This document shows positions 45,101-54,214 of a stretch of DNA of 64,000 bases, piece after piece. Source of the stretch: Lytechinus pictus (taxonomy: Eukaryota > Echinodermata > Echinoidea > Temnopleuroida > Toxopneustidae); assembly GCF_037042905.1 (NCBI RefSeq), contig NC_087247.1, forward strand, positions 62,986,920 to 63,050,919, in the 5' to 3' direction. The position numbers were made by a program, and so were the translations under genes. The number at the start of each line of letters is the position of its first letter. The first letter of the stretch is position 1. Below the pieces are notes generated by a model. The model ran no database searches and had not been told where the DNA came from. It worked only from the letters and a program-made list of their open reading frames with translations.

Positions 45101-48100
45101 GAAATAATTTTACTTCTTGGAACTTTCATAACAAATGCAAAATGCGATTCCTTGAAAAATTGCGTTGCACCGGATCGCATAGTGTGAGATGGGCTTAAGT
45201 CACACTTAGATTTTTTTGAAACACCCCCCAGAACTCATGTGTTTAGAGTACTTACAGTAACTTCCAATGGATATGTGCCACATTTGGTTATGGTTTCATC
45301 TGGGAGTTTCAGAGCATGTTCAGCCACAACAACACCAAGCTATAAGGATGACAACAAGACAATTACATGTTTTCCTAAATAGCTGTAAATGATAAACCTA
45401 CAAAGCTCAAGTTAAAATCCTAGATAAATTTTTTTCTCTTATAGATATCTGGTACATTGACCCAATCCTAAGATCACATAAAAAACATTATTTTATATTT
45501 TAAATATTTGACGTTAGAATATCACTTGAGTATGACCCAACAACAGCACATTATCATATTAGGAAATGTTACAAGGAACTGTTGGCAAAATCTGGGTATG
45601 CTGGCCTATGCATCTGCTTTGTCTACCCTCTGGCATGGTGTTTTGCTGGTGATAAACACAGTGGGCCTATACAAGTTTTTTTTATCACTTGTCCTGTCAG
45701 GCAAGTGAGTTTAAGAAATGCTTGCTTGCACATCATTTTCACTGCCCTGGGCAAGAGATTTTGTGAAGCCCTACACGTGTCTGACATGTTTATTCAAGGG
45801 AGTAGGTTGGATGCTTACCCTATGTCTGAAGGCATGAATCACATGATCCTTAGTAACTTCTGTCCATTCAGGGTCTGCATGCATTCTAACTTCTAACATG
45901 TTCTTCTGTAGGTGCTTGATTGTCTTTAAATGAGAAATACACAACACACAAAAAAAAAAAACTGAATAAACACAGAATGTCAGTCATCTTTAATGAACAT
46001 GTATGTAGCATTAACCCTTGATATACTAGATCAGCCATTCTCAATTAATTTTGATGAAGCGCCAAATTTCTTGTTGAGAATCTGGACTGCTCCACTATCC
46101 AACACGCGAAGAGCGAAATATTGTGGTATGGGGGGGGGGGGATGCAGGACCACCTGAAGAGCTTAAAGGTCAAGTATTCCAGAAAAATGTTGATTTGAAT
46201 AAATAGAGAAAAATCAAACTAGCAAAACGCTGAAAATTCCATAAAAATCGGATGTAAAAAAAGAAAGTTATAACATTTTAAAGTTTTGCTTATTTTTCAC
46301 AAAACAGTGATATGCACAACTCAAATGAGAGTGAGACATTCGATGATGTCCCTCACTCACTATTTCTTCTGTTTTTTATTGTTTGAATTTTACAATATTT
46401 CATTTTTTATAGATTTGACAATAAGGACCGACTTGACTGAATCATATAGTATGAAATAATGCTCATTCCACATGTTCAGGGAGGAATTAATCGTTGTCTC
46501 GCTTGACAATGAGGAGAAAATTAGAATATTCCCTATTTCATATAATAAAATACAAAAGAAATAGTGAGTGGATGACGTCATCAGTCTCTTCATTTGCATA
46601 CCCACCAGGATATGCATATTGTTTTCTGAAATTAAGCAAAACTTTAAAATGTCATAACTTTCTTGTTTTACATCCGATTTTGATGAAATTTTCAGCGTTA
46701 TGCTTGTTGGATTTTTCTCTTTTTATTCACATCAAATTTTTGTTGGGGTGGACATGTCCTTTAAGTAAAAAGCCTTTTAAATGGCCGAGAGGGGTTCTCA
46801 ATCAACAGAAGATAATTTATAAAAATACCAACTACACAATTCATTTAAAAAAAATGATAAGCCTGACTTGCTCAAATTAGTGTTAATTATTATGTTTCTG
46901 TATTAAATTTTGTTCTTGATGAGGGTCATGTTTGAAAAGCAAACCGGGTATGTTGATTAGTGGTAAAGCGTCAGCCTCATGAACGGGAGGCCATTCGATC
47001 CCCAACAGAGTCATACAAAAAAAATATATAAAGGAATGGAACCTTCTGCCTTCTTGCTTGGCGCTCAGCATATAGATTGGAGAAGGGTAGTAATAACATA
47101 CATGGAAATGCAGGGCCCGCTGCAGTTCCCTAACCGAAATGGCTACCCTGAGTGAATAAAACGTAATTATGATTATTATTGTTATTATTAAAAGCACTGT
47201 TCACAAATCTATGTTCACATATTGTGTACATAGTCTTTGTACCAATCGTAAATAAATAGATCCTCCATAATAGGGGCTATCGAATGCTAGATTACACAAA
47301 ATCAGAGGAAATCAAATAGCATTTGGATTTAAAAAAGAGCTGAGTTTTTATTTTCCCTTTGTAATTAAATGAGCAAACCTCAATTCCAGATTAATAGTAG
47401 ATCAACCTTTTATTTTCTAATGCTTTTTCTTTTTCTATGCCACTTCGGAAGGCTCGGTGCGCCACAAGTGGCGCGCGCGCCACCATTTAAGAATCCATGT
47501 ACTAGATAATTTATTGCACGTCAATACTGAATGAATACATTCATTAATTTTGCAAAATTGATGCATAGTTATCTATTCTTTTCTTTTAAAAACCACTTTG
47601 TCTAGTATTTTGAATTATTTGGATCTCCATTAACACCAAAACAATCACATTTGTAATTGTAAAGTCTTGTACCAATTTGACCAAAATGCATCTAGAACAT
47701 CCAACACCACCTTAGTCCACAAGACAAAGCACTCGTTTACCTGAATTAATTTCATGGGAGACTTGCAATGAAGCAAACTAATTGATCACAGAAAGGAATT
47801 AATTTTTGCTCCATATTGCATCTTCACCAATGAAAGGGTCTGCTTATCCCTAACGTTAGCAAATGGGGATTTGAATGCGTTATATGTCCTAATTACCTTC
47901 ATTGCCATTGGAGATAATCTTCCTTCATCTGTTGACTCTTCCTTCTCTTTCTATATCAAATTTACAATGCAAAAACAAAATTACTTGATGTAATATCAAA
48001 CTTCATCATTCTCATTTTCACTAAAATAAATGTCGCTGCTTTTATTTCAATACTGCAACAGCTTTGTTTCCACTATAAGATGAAAGACATTTCAATGAAA

Positions 48101-51100
48101 TAACAGATAAATTGATAACCTTAAAAACCCGCAAATAACAAAGTTCTTAATCACCCAACCATGACCGCTAATATTGTTTATGTATAAAGTTCTTATATCT
48201 CTTACAACCTATTTCATACATGTAATCCAAACATGTGCTCATACATAATTAGAATATATAACTTGTATCACAACATAACAACAAGAATTGAAAGACATTC
48301 ATTACTTGGTGAGGTTTTGTTTTTGTATTTAACTTGCCTTCATTGTCATTGCAAATTCTTGAATGTTTTCTGGGGAAGCATAGACTGCAGCACCTGATGG
48401 TATTAATTTGTTTCTACCTATTCTCTTGTCAACCATTACCACTTCTCCTCGGTTACCTAGCTCTGCAATGGGAAGATGGAATTAGAAAGCAATCAGGTTA
48501 CAACAAAGGGTAGTGGATATCAAAATGAGACAACAGATTTACTGAAGAAGAAGAAGAGCTAATTTAATTTTTCCATCAATTTCTCCTTTGTTCATTGTAA
48601 AAGAATTGGGCAACCTCTGAGTCTGAGAGGCACTCTGTAGAAATCGAGACAACAGAGGCAATCCTGGAAATGGTCTGTCTTATCGTTCTAGCAACAAGAA
48701 CAAAAGTGTCGCTAATGCGAGCACATCATACGCCCGCCTGTAACGCAGAAAATTGAGTTATTGGTCAAGCAAGAAAAGTGGAAGGTGGCAACTTCACCTT
48801 TAACCTTCTGACCTCAAAATTAACAGAATTCCTGGGATGTATGCAAGTATCATACACACTAGGCTTGGGCGATTCCCACCTTTCCCAGAACCGACTCCGG
48901 CTCTGACCTAAGGCTTCGGTTCTGAGAGGAGTCGACTCCACTCATCACTTACATACTAGTGAATTGCGAGATACATACCGAGCTCTTTTCATGTCCATAA
49001 AGTGAATGGAGCTACTGTGTACACTAGCAAGATATCCTCCTCTCTTTCTCTCTCACTCTCTCTCCATCCCTCTTTCTCTTTTTCAAATCAACTTTTTTGG
49101 GTTTCTTGTTTGTTATTGAGACCTTGAAAGTGTGTATCTTGGAGGGGGCAATTATGAGGTCAGTAGATAGGAAAAGCCAGACATGTTCTGTTTGGATTAG
49201 TCTGCTTGCACATCCCCTACATGACAATAATAGGTCTAGAGAGCCATGGTCTGGCTAAACTGCACATTATAACTAACTTGTGTATTAGATTTCCATACAA
49301 TGATTTAAGCCTGCAATTATAAACTAAGTCTGGAATTCCCTTCAACAGGGCTTTTATGGGTTGTTATAAAACAGAATCGGTTCTTTTGTAGAGTAGATCC
49401 CTCAGGCTCGAGAGTTGAGCCTTGAAAGAATGGGGGTCGACTGGGGGGGGGGGGGGGGGGCACTCAGTATATAATGCATAGTGGGTATGTGCCGCGGAGG
49501 GGACCCCCATTTTTACACTCAAATTTCTGTTCCAAGGCATAGCATGTTTGTCTTATTAAGAAAAAGAACAAAGAAAGCCGCTCCAAAGCATAGCATTTTC
49601 TTCTTATCGAGAAAAAAAGAAAGAAATCCGCTCCAAAGCTTTGCATATTTTCCGTTACGCCGTTCCGGTCGCATTGATCTGCTACAATGAGCCGCAATTT
49701 TGGTGAAAAGCGGCCGCAGAGCTCTGTCCGTCCATCGCCTCTGCGCTAGCACACCCGGCGTCTGTGCCGCCGGGCTAGCTGCATGCAAGTCCCATAGGGA
49801 TGCATACGCACTCACATGCAGGCGAACCGTTCCAAGGACCCCCGTTTTCACAAACATTTGTAGTTCCGAAGCCCGTTCTGAGGACCCTCCTTTTACAATA
49901 AGCCTGCTCCAAGGCCCCGTTTTTTGTCTCGCCAGCGGTACATACCTACTCCTTTTTTGGTCGAGTGCCCCCCCCCCCCCCGGGTCGACTCCTCGGCTCT
50001 GGTGACAAGAATCGGGTAGACTCGATTACTCGGCTCTGATGCCCAAGCATAATACACACCAAATTATATGAGCCTAAGTTCAACTAAAGTTATCGCGTTA
50101 ACAAGGACTTCAGAAGGGTAAGATAAAAACATGTCAGTGTGACCTTGACCTATGGACCTCAAAATCGATTGGCTTCCTGGGATCCATGCTAGTAAAATAC
50201 ACACCAAATTACATGAGCCTAGGTTTAAAAAAAGCTAAACTGAAGTTATAGCAATTACAAGGACTGCAGAAGGGTAAGATGAAAACATGACAGTGTGACC
50301 TTGACCTCTTGACCTCAAAATCAAAAAGCTTCCTGGGATCCATGATTGTATCATACACACCAAATTGTATGAGCCTAGATTAACTTAAACTGAAGTTATC
50401 GCGTTTAAAAGGACTGCAGAAGGGTATTAAGATGAAAATATGTCACTGTGACCTCGACCTTTTGACCTCAAAATCAATAGGCTTCCTGGGATCCATGCTA
50501 GTATCATACACACCAAATTATATGAGCCTAGGTTAAATTAAACTAAACGCGTTTACAAGGAAAAGTTAACGGACAGACGGATGGACACCGAGCGTAATAC
50601 CATAATACATCCCATAGGACGGGCGTATAAAAATTCCAACAAGTAACCGGGTGTTAATAAGAAAAAAGGATGTAATTCAATAACAACAATGAAAGATGCT
50701 GCAATAACAAAACTACCTGCTGCTTGCCATGCAGACCCCACTAATATCAAACATGTGCAATATTCAATTTAGACATGTTGGTTAGTAAAGGCCTGGTCCC
50801 ACTGGCCGACGGACACAAAACGTATTCATAATGGATACAGTGGACAAGCAAAATTTTGTGGTGGCTCCACCCGCTCCAGACAATGGACAAAATGGCCGAA
50901 CAATTAAATCACAGTGGATGGATGCTCAATGGATATTATAGAGCGTATGAAACATGTATGCAAAGAGTACACAACGGATACATAACATTTTCAAATGGAT
51001 GGCAAGATTCTTTTCCCTTTTACAGCTCCTCTGCATCCGTAAGTGCAGTGGGACCAAGCCTTAAGACTTTGATGAAATTCCTCAAAATTTCCTCTGATAG

Positions 51101-52119
51101 CAAAGACCCCATATCTGTTCTTTAATACATCACAAGCATACATTGTAGAGAGTATAAAGTGTATCTGAGTGAGCACATCAAAATCTGTTCAATAATACCA
51201 TTCTCCTTGAAAGATAGCATATTTCATGGCAACTCAGTTTCAAGTGTACAGTAAGAGGTGAAAATGATGCATCCATAATGCACAGCTGGAACATGACTTG
51301 CATCACACATACTTGCTAATAGTTGCATCCTTGAACCTGTTTTTATATTTTTTCAAAAAACTTCATATTCTTAATGTTTTATAACTCTACAACTACAATT
51401 GGCTATTTTCATGTATTTGATTCAAGCTTTATAAGACACAAAAGCATTCATATTCATGATACATGAAGCAGATAAGATTATTGTGTCAATCATGGTTATA
51501 CCTCCTTTTCTAGATCAATTGAAACATGTAGAGGGCCACTTCTCTGAAATAACATACCAGGTAATATAAAAAACAAATTGAACTCATTCAACTCTCTTAA
51601 ATTTATGGAAGTTTAAGGACTATTTACTTCTAAACGAATACAGATCTATACATTTATTTTTGTTTGCTTCTTTTCCCAATTCTTTTAAAATCAATCTCTA
51701 ACCAATTTTAAAAATCTCTGAATGTATTTATTATGTAAGTCTTATGTTCATGTTAATTGGGATCATGGGAATTTTTTTCTCAAAACTTTTCATGATCTCT
51801 TCACATTTCCATTGCAATTTTTTTTTAAATAAAATTGTTTGCTTGCATTTTCTTGATAATGTTCTTTGTTATGCTTTGTATATTTTTATCTTTTTAATGT
51901 GTAAACTATTCAATTCAATTCAATATATATTTTAAAAATCATTATTTCCTGTAACTTACTTGGTACATCATCTTTGAGAATAAGTTTAAGCTTTTGCCTT
52001 GGTCGATGTGTTGTATCCTCTTCTAAGATGTAAACCTTATGGCTCTTCTTCGGTCTGGTGTATTTCTTACCAAGTTTAGGAATAGGTGGTGGAAAAAGAC
52101 GGCGCACTATAACTACAGT
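42013..52119 (-). CDS. MRPL9: Mitochondrial ribosomal protein L9 (spliced, first exon missing)
   Basis: MRPL9 is the bL9 protein of the large mitochondrial ribosomal subunit. Minus-strand exons: 52119-51960, 48462-48338, 47950-47897, 45923-45819, 45339-45256 and 42114-42013. They join in one frame to 209 residues plus stop. Family matches are KSHKVYILEEDTTHRPRQKL, IGRNKLIPSGAAVYASPENI, LGVVVAEHALKLPDETITKC and VHMEMEVINF. The N-terminal transit peptide and about 50 residues are absent. That exon must lie upstream of 52119, probably beyond the window, since the Tc1 element at 52169 occupies the intron. One intron uses a GC donor. The gene converges with MTX2. Introns carry many nested transposons, but the exons are intact. 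Confidence 0.93.
42346..43615. mobile_element. Element with CCTAAGAAGACTGGG ends, hosting a MITE
   Basis: The left end CCTAAGAAGACTGGGGGGGG with GCTGATTC and the right end GATCAGCCCCCCCTCAGTC with TTCTTAGG are inverted. It contains family features CGTGTCGCTCGCTGAC and TTATGCATAAATTAGCATAA. A TTAA MITE (42849-43438) is inserted inside. Lies in the last MRPL9 intron. Superfamily not determined. Confidence 0.8.
42849..43438. mobile_element. TTAA-flanked MITE, family 2, copy 1
   Basis: TTAA at 42845-42848 and 43439-43442. Inverted ends are AGGACAAGTCCA(CCCC) and TTGGACTTGACCT. The interior is near-palindromic, with AAAATTTCATCAAAATCGGA mirrored by TCTGATTTTGATGAAATTTT. 590 bp, non-coding, piggyBac-type target site. 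Confidence 0.88.
43660..43940 (-). mobile_element. tRNA-derived SINE
   Basis: On the minus strand TGTTGGCTCAGTTGGTAGAG (A box) and TTGGGGGTTCAAACC (B box) form a tRNA-like head at about 43932-43871. A body (TGCTGCTACCCTGTTTAGCG, AAAGGGATAGAGCC) and an A/T-rich tail toward 43660 follow. The anticodon stem is imperfect, so it is a SINE and not a tRNA gene. Confidence 0.75.
43945..44580 (+). repeat. Tandem-unit element carrying RFX X-box sites
   Basis: Three to four diverged units of about 155 bp hold (A/T)AATTTCATGA(A/G)AATTGG and GTTACCATGGCAACAC (about 44066 and 44378; a mutated CTTTACCATGTCAACACG lies between). The element ends GACCGCCCGCCCGTACGCTG and GGCGGGGGTATAAATA, like the closing ends of the other tandem-unit families. 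The left end is cut by the SINE. Confidence 0.7.
44600..45232. mobile_element. TIR element with CCTAAGTCGCACTTAA-type ends
   Basis: A G-run, TTTCACAAAG and CCTAAGTCGCACTTAA at left face GGGCTTAAGTCACACTTAGA and TTGAAACACCCCCC at right. The interior repeats AGTGTGA and TGCGCATA-type motifs. Non-coding, in an MRPL9 intron. Confidence 0.6.
45256..45339 (-). CDS. MRPL9: MRPL9 exon 6
   Basis: Acceptor TCCTTATAG, donor GTTACT|GTAAGT. It encodes LGVVVAEHALKLPDETITKC then GTYPLEVT, nearly identical in pattern to the human [20 protein letters not shown] segment. Confidence 0.96.
45819..45923 (-). CDS. MRPL9: MRPL9 exon 5
   Basis: Acceptor TCATTTAAAG, donor CATAGG|GTAAGC. The 35 codons include TIKHLQKNMLEVRMHADPEW and KDHVIHAFRHR, corresponding to the human [22 protein letters not shown] region. 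Confidence 0.92.
46167..46760. mobile_element. TTAA-flanked MITE, family 2, copy 2 (nested in hAT)
   Basis: TTAA at 46163-46166 and 46761-46764. Ends AGGTCAAGT and ACATGTCCT are inverted. Interior as in 42849-43438. 594 bp. Confidence 0.88.
46944..47190 (+). mobile_element. tRNA-derived SINE (nested in hAT)
   Basis: The head TGTTGATTAGTGGTAAAGCG and CCATTCGATCCCC supplies A and B boxes. The body includes TTGCTTGGCGCTCAGCATAT, GGGCCCGCTGCAGTTCCCTA and GGCTACCCTGAGTGAATAAA. It ends in an ATT-type tail (TTATTATTGTTATTATTA). Confidence 0.8.
47510..47890. other. MRPL9 intron, no repeat recognised
   Basis: AT-rich intronic DNA between the hAT element and MRPL9 exon 4; nothing further seen. Confidence 0.5.
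47897..47950 (-). CDS. MRPL9: MRPL9 exon 4
   Basis: Acceptor TTGATATAG, donor ATGAAG|GTAATT. The 18 codons KEKEESTDEGRLSPMAMK form the charged linker between the two bL9 domains. Confidence 0.85.
48338..48462 (-). CDS. MRPL9: MRPL9 exon 3, GC splice donor
   Basis: Acceptor CATTGCAG. It encodes LGNRGEVVMVDKRIGRNKLI then PSGAAVYASPENIQEF, the bL9 signature region. The donor is AATGAAG|GCAAGT. The only nearby GT (GCAA|GTTAAA) would throw exon 4 out of frame, so a GC-AG intron is inferred. Confidence 0.93.
48860..50051. mobile_element. hAT-like element with ATACACAC duplication, itself interrupted
   Basis: The 8-bp duplication ATACACAC (48852-48859 and 50052-50059) is confirmed by the uninterrupted unit CATACACACCAAATTATATG elsewhere in the same element. 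Termini are TAGGCTTGGGC and GCCCAAGCATA. The interior repeats TCGACTCC, GGCTCTG and GATTACTCGG. Non-coding. Carries the G-run element at 49443. Confidence 0.9.
49443..49982. mobile_element. G-run TIR element, copy B, 8-bp TSD
   Basis: GGTCGACT at 49435-49442 and 49983-49990. Very similar to copy A (20614-21162), with small indels and substitutions. It lies inside the hAT at 48860-50051, so it is the youngest layer of a three-deep nest. Confidence 0.88.
50640..51955. other. MRPL9 intron, mostly unremarkable
   Basis: AT-rich. 50790-51060 contains a loosely palindromic stretch (TGGTCCCACTGGCCGACGGA at left, AGTGCAGTGGGACCAAGCCT at right), probably another TIR element of about 270 bp. Confidence 0.5.
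51960..52119 (-). CDS. MRPL9: MRPL9 exon 2
   Basis: Acceptor TTTTTTTTCAG, donor A|GTAAGT. It begins TVVIVRRLFPPPIPK (human TVIVERWWKVPL) and holds HKVYILEEDTTHRPRQKLKL. It ends in phase 1. Confidence 0.95.
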
Positions 52120-52393
52120 CTGAAAAAAAATCCATACAAGTCATATACACATGAATACCGGTAACATACACTACTCAAAAAAAGTTAAGGACCACTTTTT
52201 AATGTGTGTATACAATTTTCAAACCGGGTGTTGTATTTCTAGAAATACCCGAATATGGCTGTCTTGAATCTCCTCAAACACCCTGTAACAATTTCACACA
52301 TGGGTGGTTTCAGTTGTTGCATGATGTCTCTCGCATTATTGCATATCCTGAAAAGTGGGCCCATTGTGAAGTGGTACAAATGTGGATTCAAAT

Positions 52394-52760
52394 GCATTTT
52401 CTGTCTTTAGTCTCTACAATCAACAAATTGCTGACAACAGCAATGCCAAGATACAGCTGTCCAGGATGCCATCAAACACAATGAAATCAATTTCACACAT
52501 GCAGTTCTTTCATGTCTCTTGCATCATTGCAATGTGCCCGTACAAAAGTGGCTTCCAAAGCATTTTCTGTCTTTAGTCTCTACAATCAACAACTTGCTGA
52601 CAATAGCAATGCCAAGATACAGCTGTCCAGAATGCCATCAAACACAATGACATCAATTTCACACATGCAGTTCTTTCATGATGTCTCTGGCATCATTGCA
52701 GTGGGCCATAAGACAAGTGTCTTCCAAAGCATTTTCCGTCTTTAGTCTGTACAATTAACA
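52394..52760 (+). repeat. Direct triplication just upstream of the transposase start
   Basis: Three copies of a roughly 167-bp block start at 52394, 52560 and 52729 (GCATTTTCTGTCTTTAGTCT), and each includes AACAGCAATGCCAAGA or a variant, the start region of the transposase. Only the last copy continues into the long ORF. The first two reach a stop after about 13 codons (MPRYSCPGCHQT). Confidence 0.85.
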
Positions 52761-52762
52761 AC

Positions 52763-53295
52763 TTGCCTACAACAGCAATGCCAAGACACCACCTAAGTGA
52801 AACAGATGTAGCCAGAGCCCTAGGGATGCTGGAAGCTGGCCTCAGTCAGCGAAGAGTAGCCAGAATGATGGGCGTGTCACACAGTGTCATTAGCAGAGCA
52901 AATCAAAGACACCGAGAGACAGGGCTATACTCCGAGAGACCCCGCAGTGGCCGACCAGTTTCGACAACCCCTAGAGATGATCGCTACTTGACGAATCTCA
53001 GCCTCCGCAACCGCTTTCACAGTGCACGCCGCCTCAACAATGACTTCGCTGCAGCAACTGGAGTGATTGTTTCAACTCAAACAATCCGTAACCGACTTCA
53101 CAGAGCCAATATGCATGCCAGACGGCCAGCTCAGTGTGTCCCACTCACCCCTGCTCACAGAAGAATTCGTCTCAACTGGGCCCGGGAGCATGTCAGATGG
53201 ACCAGACAGCAATGGCGTAGAGTTCTGTTCACAGATGAGAGCAGATTTTCCCTTGACCACAATGATGGACGTTCGAGAGTCTGGAGGCGACCAGG
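52763..53295 (+). pseudogene. Tc1-like transposase, 5' half
   Basis: The start MPTTAMPRHHLSETDVARAL leads into two helix-turn-helix parts (QRRVARMMGVSHSVISRANQ; then LTPAHRRIRLNWAREHVRW) with a GRPVSTTPRDD linker. VLFTDESRFSLDHNDGRSRV supplies the first catalytic Asp. An ATG at codon 6 (MPRHHL) is an alternative start. The frame is open to the insertion point after RPG, so it was coding when interrupted. Confidence 0.9.
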
Positions 53296-53489
53296 GGGCC
53301 GTTGCATAAAACTTTTGCCAGACTTATTTTTGCCATAGTTTTTATATGGCAAAAACCTTAGTTTTTTGCCAGAGTTTCAAATTCGGTCAAAATTTCATGG
53401 CAAAAAAACTCTGGCAAACTTTTGCCAGAGTTTTTTAAGTTGCCAGAGTTTTTTAAGACTGAATAAACTTGAACGAGGATGAACGCCGA

Positions 53490-53560
53490 TATCAGCCGAT
53501 ATCGCGATCGGTATCTGCGGCTGCTGAAAAAATCATGGAGACTCCATAGAACGGTAAGCT
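53490..53560 (+). other. Possible short 5' exon of the inserted element
   Basis: ATGAACGCCGATATCAGCCG opens a frame reading MNADISRYRDRYLRLLKKSW and then RLHRT, ending at a good donor (ACG|GTAAGC). It is just inside the left terminal repeat. Whether it splices to downstream exons is unknown. Confidence 0.25.
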
Positions 53561-54214
53561 TGATATTTTTTTAATGAAATGTGTTGATACTTGCTATTTT
53601 TATCATTATAGGTCGATTAATTAGTTGCAAAAATATCTGTGTATTGTTTTGAATCCGTGCTCACACCGTGAAAGTGAGATTCACGATTTTTTAACACGTT
53701 TGAATCGTTCCATTTTTGTGTCGCAAGCGCCTGCGGGGTCTGCGTCTCGGCCATGTCTATTGCCGCCGGAGCTTCGGCATGGTGATGTGACCGCGCTGGT
53801 CGCACTTGGTGCGCCAACAGCTGAAACCACCAACTGCATCGACACGTTTGGAAAGCTTATTTATCGTATTTCTCTTGCTATGATCACACATTCTACATTA
53901 TGATTAGTATCAGTAAATAAAAATTTCATGTTGTTCAAATCAATTTTTCATGTTAGAATTGAATTGAATGCAAAGCCAAAGTTGCAAACTTTGGACCACC
54001 GTCACTGTCGGTCGTTACCAAATACCAAGTCAGACAAGTTGAATTGAAGTTGGTTAGATTCTAGACCTACAACAACAGTTAGATCGAATTTTCAGATCTA
54101 ACTTTAGGCATAGAATCAACATTCTTGATCTAAGTTAACTTTTTCTGAAGAAGTTGAGACTTCAGTCAGTCAGTTTGAGGTCTCCACCATGAAGCCCCTG
54201 AGGCTGAGTGAGGT

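Larger units (their letters stand above)
46032..47499. mobile_element. Non-autonomous hAT element with TACTAGAT duplication
   Basis: Perfect 8-bp direct repeat TACTAGAT at 46024-46031 and 47500-47507. Ends CAGCCATTCTCAATTAA and (complement) CATGGATTCTTAAATGG match the general CAGTGGTTCTCAA hAT terminus. Near the right end GTGGCGCGCGCGCCAC is a palindrome. No transposase. A MITE (46167-46760) and a SINE (46944-47190) are inserted inside. Confidence 0.88.
48716..50632 (-). mobile_element. Tandem-unit element with ATACGCCCG ends, split by a hAT
   Basis: Left CATCATACGCCCGCCTG and right GACGGGCGTATAA are inverted ends. Units of about 150 bp contain GTGACCTTGACC (that is GGTCAAGGTCAC on the other strand), TTCCTGGGATCCATGCTAGT and TACACACCAAATTATATGAG. 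The first unit is interrupted at ATACACAC by the element at 48860-50051. A second copy lies at 62973. Confidence 0.8.

Noticed and set aside
49501..49690. Repeated SVPRHS-type peptides as a protein repeat domain
   Set aside because: They come from short CCGTTCCAAGGC-type DNA repeats inside the G-run transposable element.
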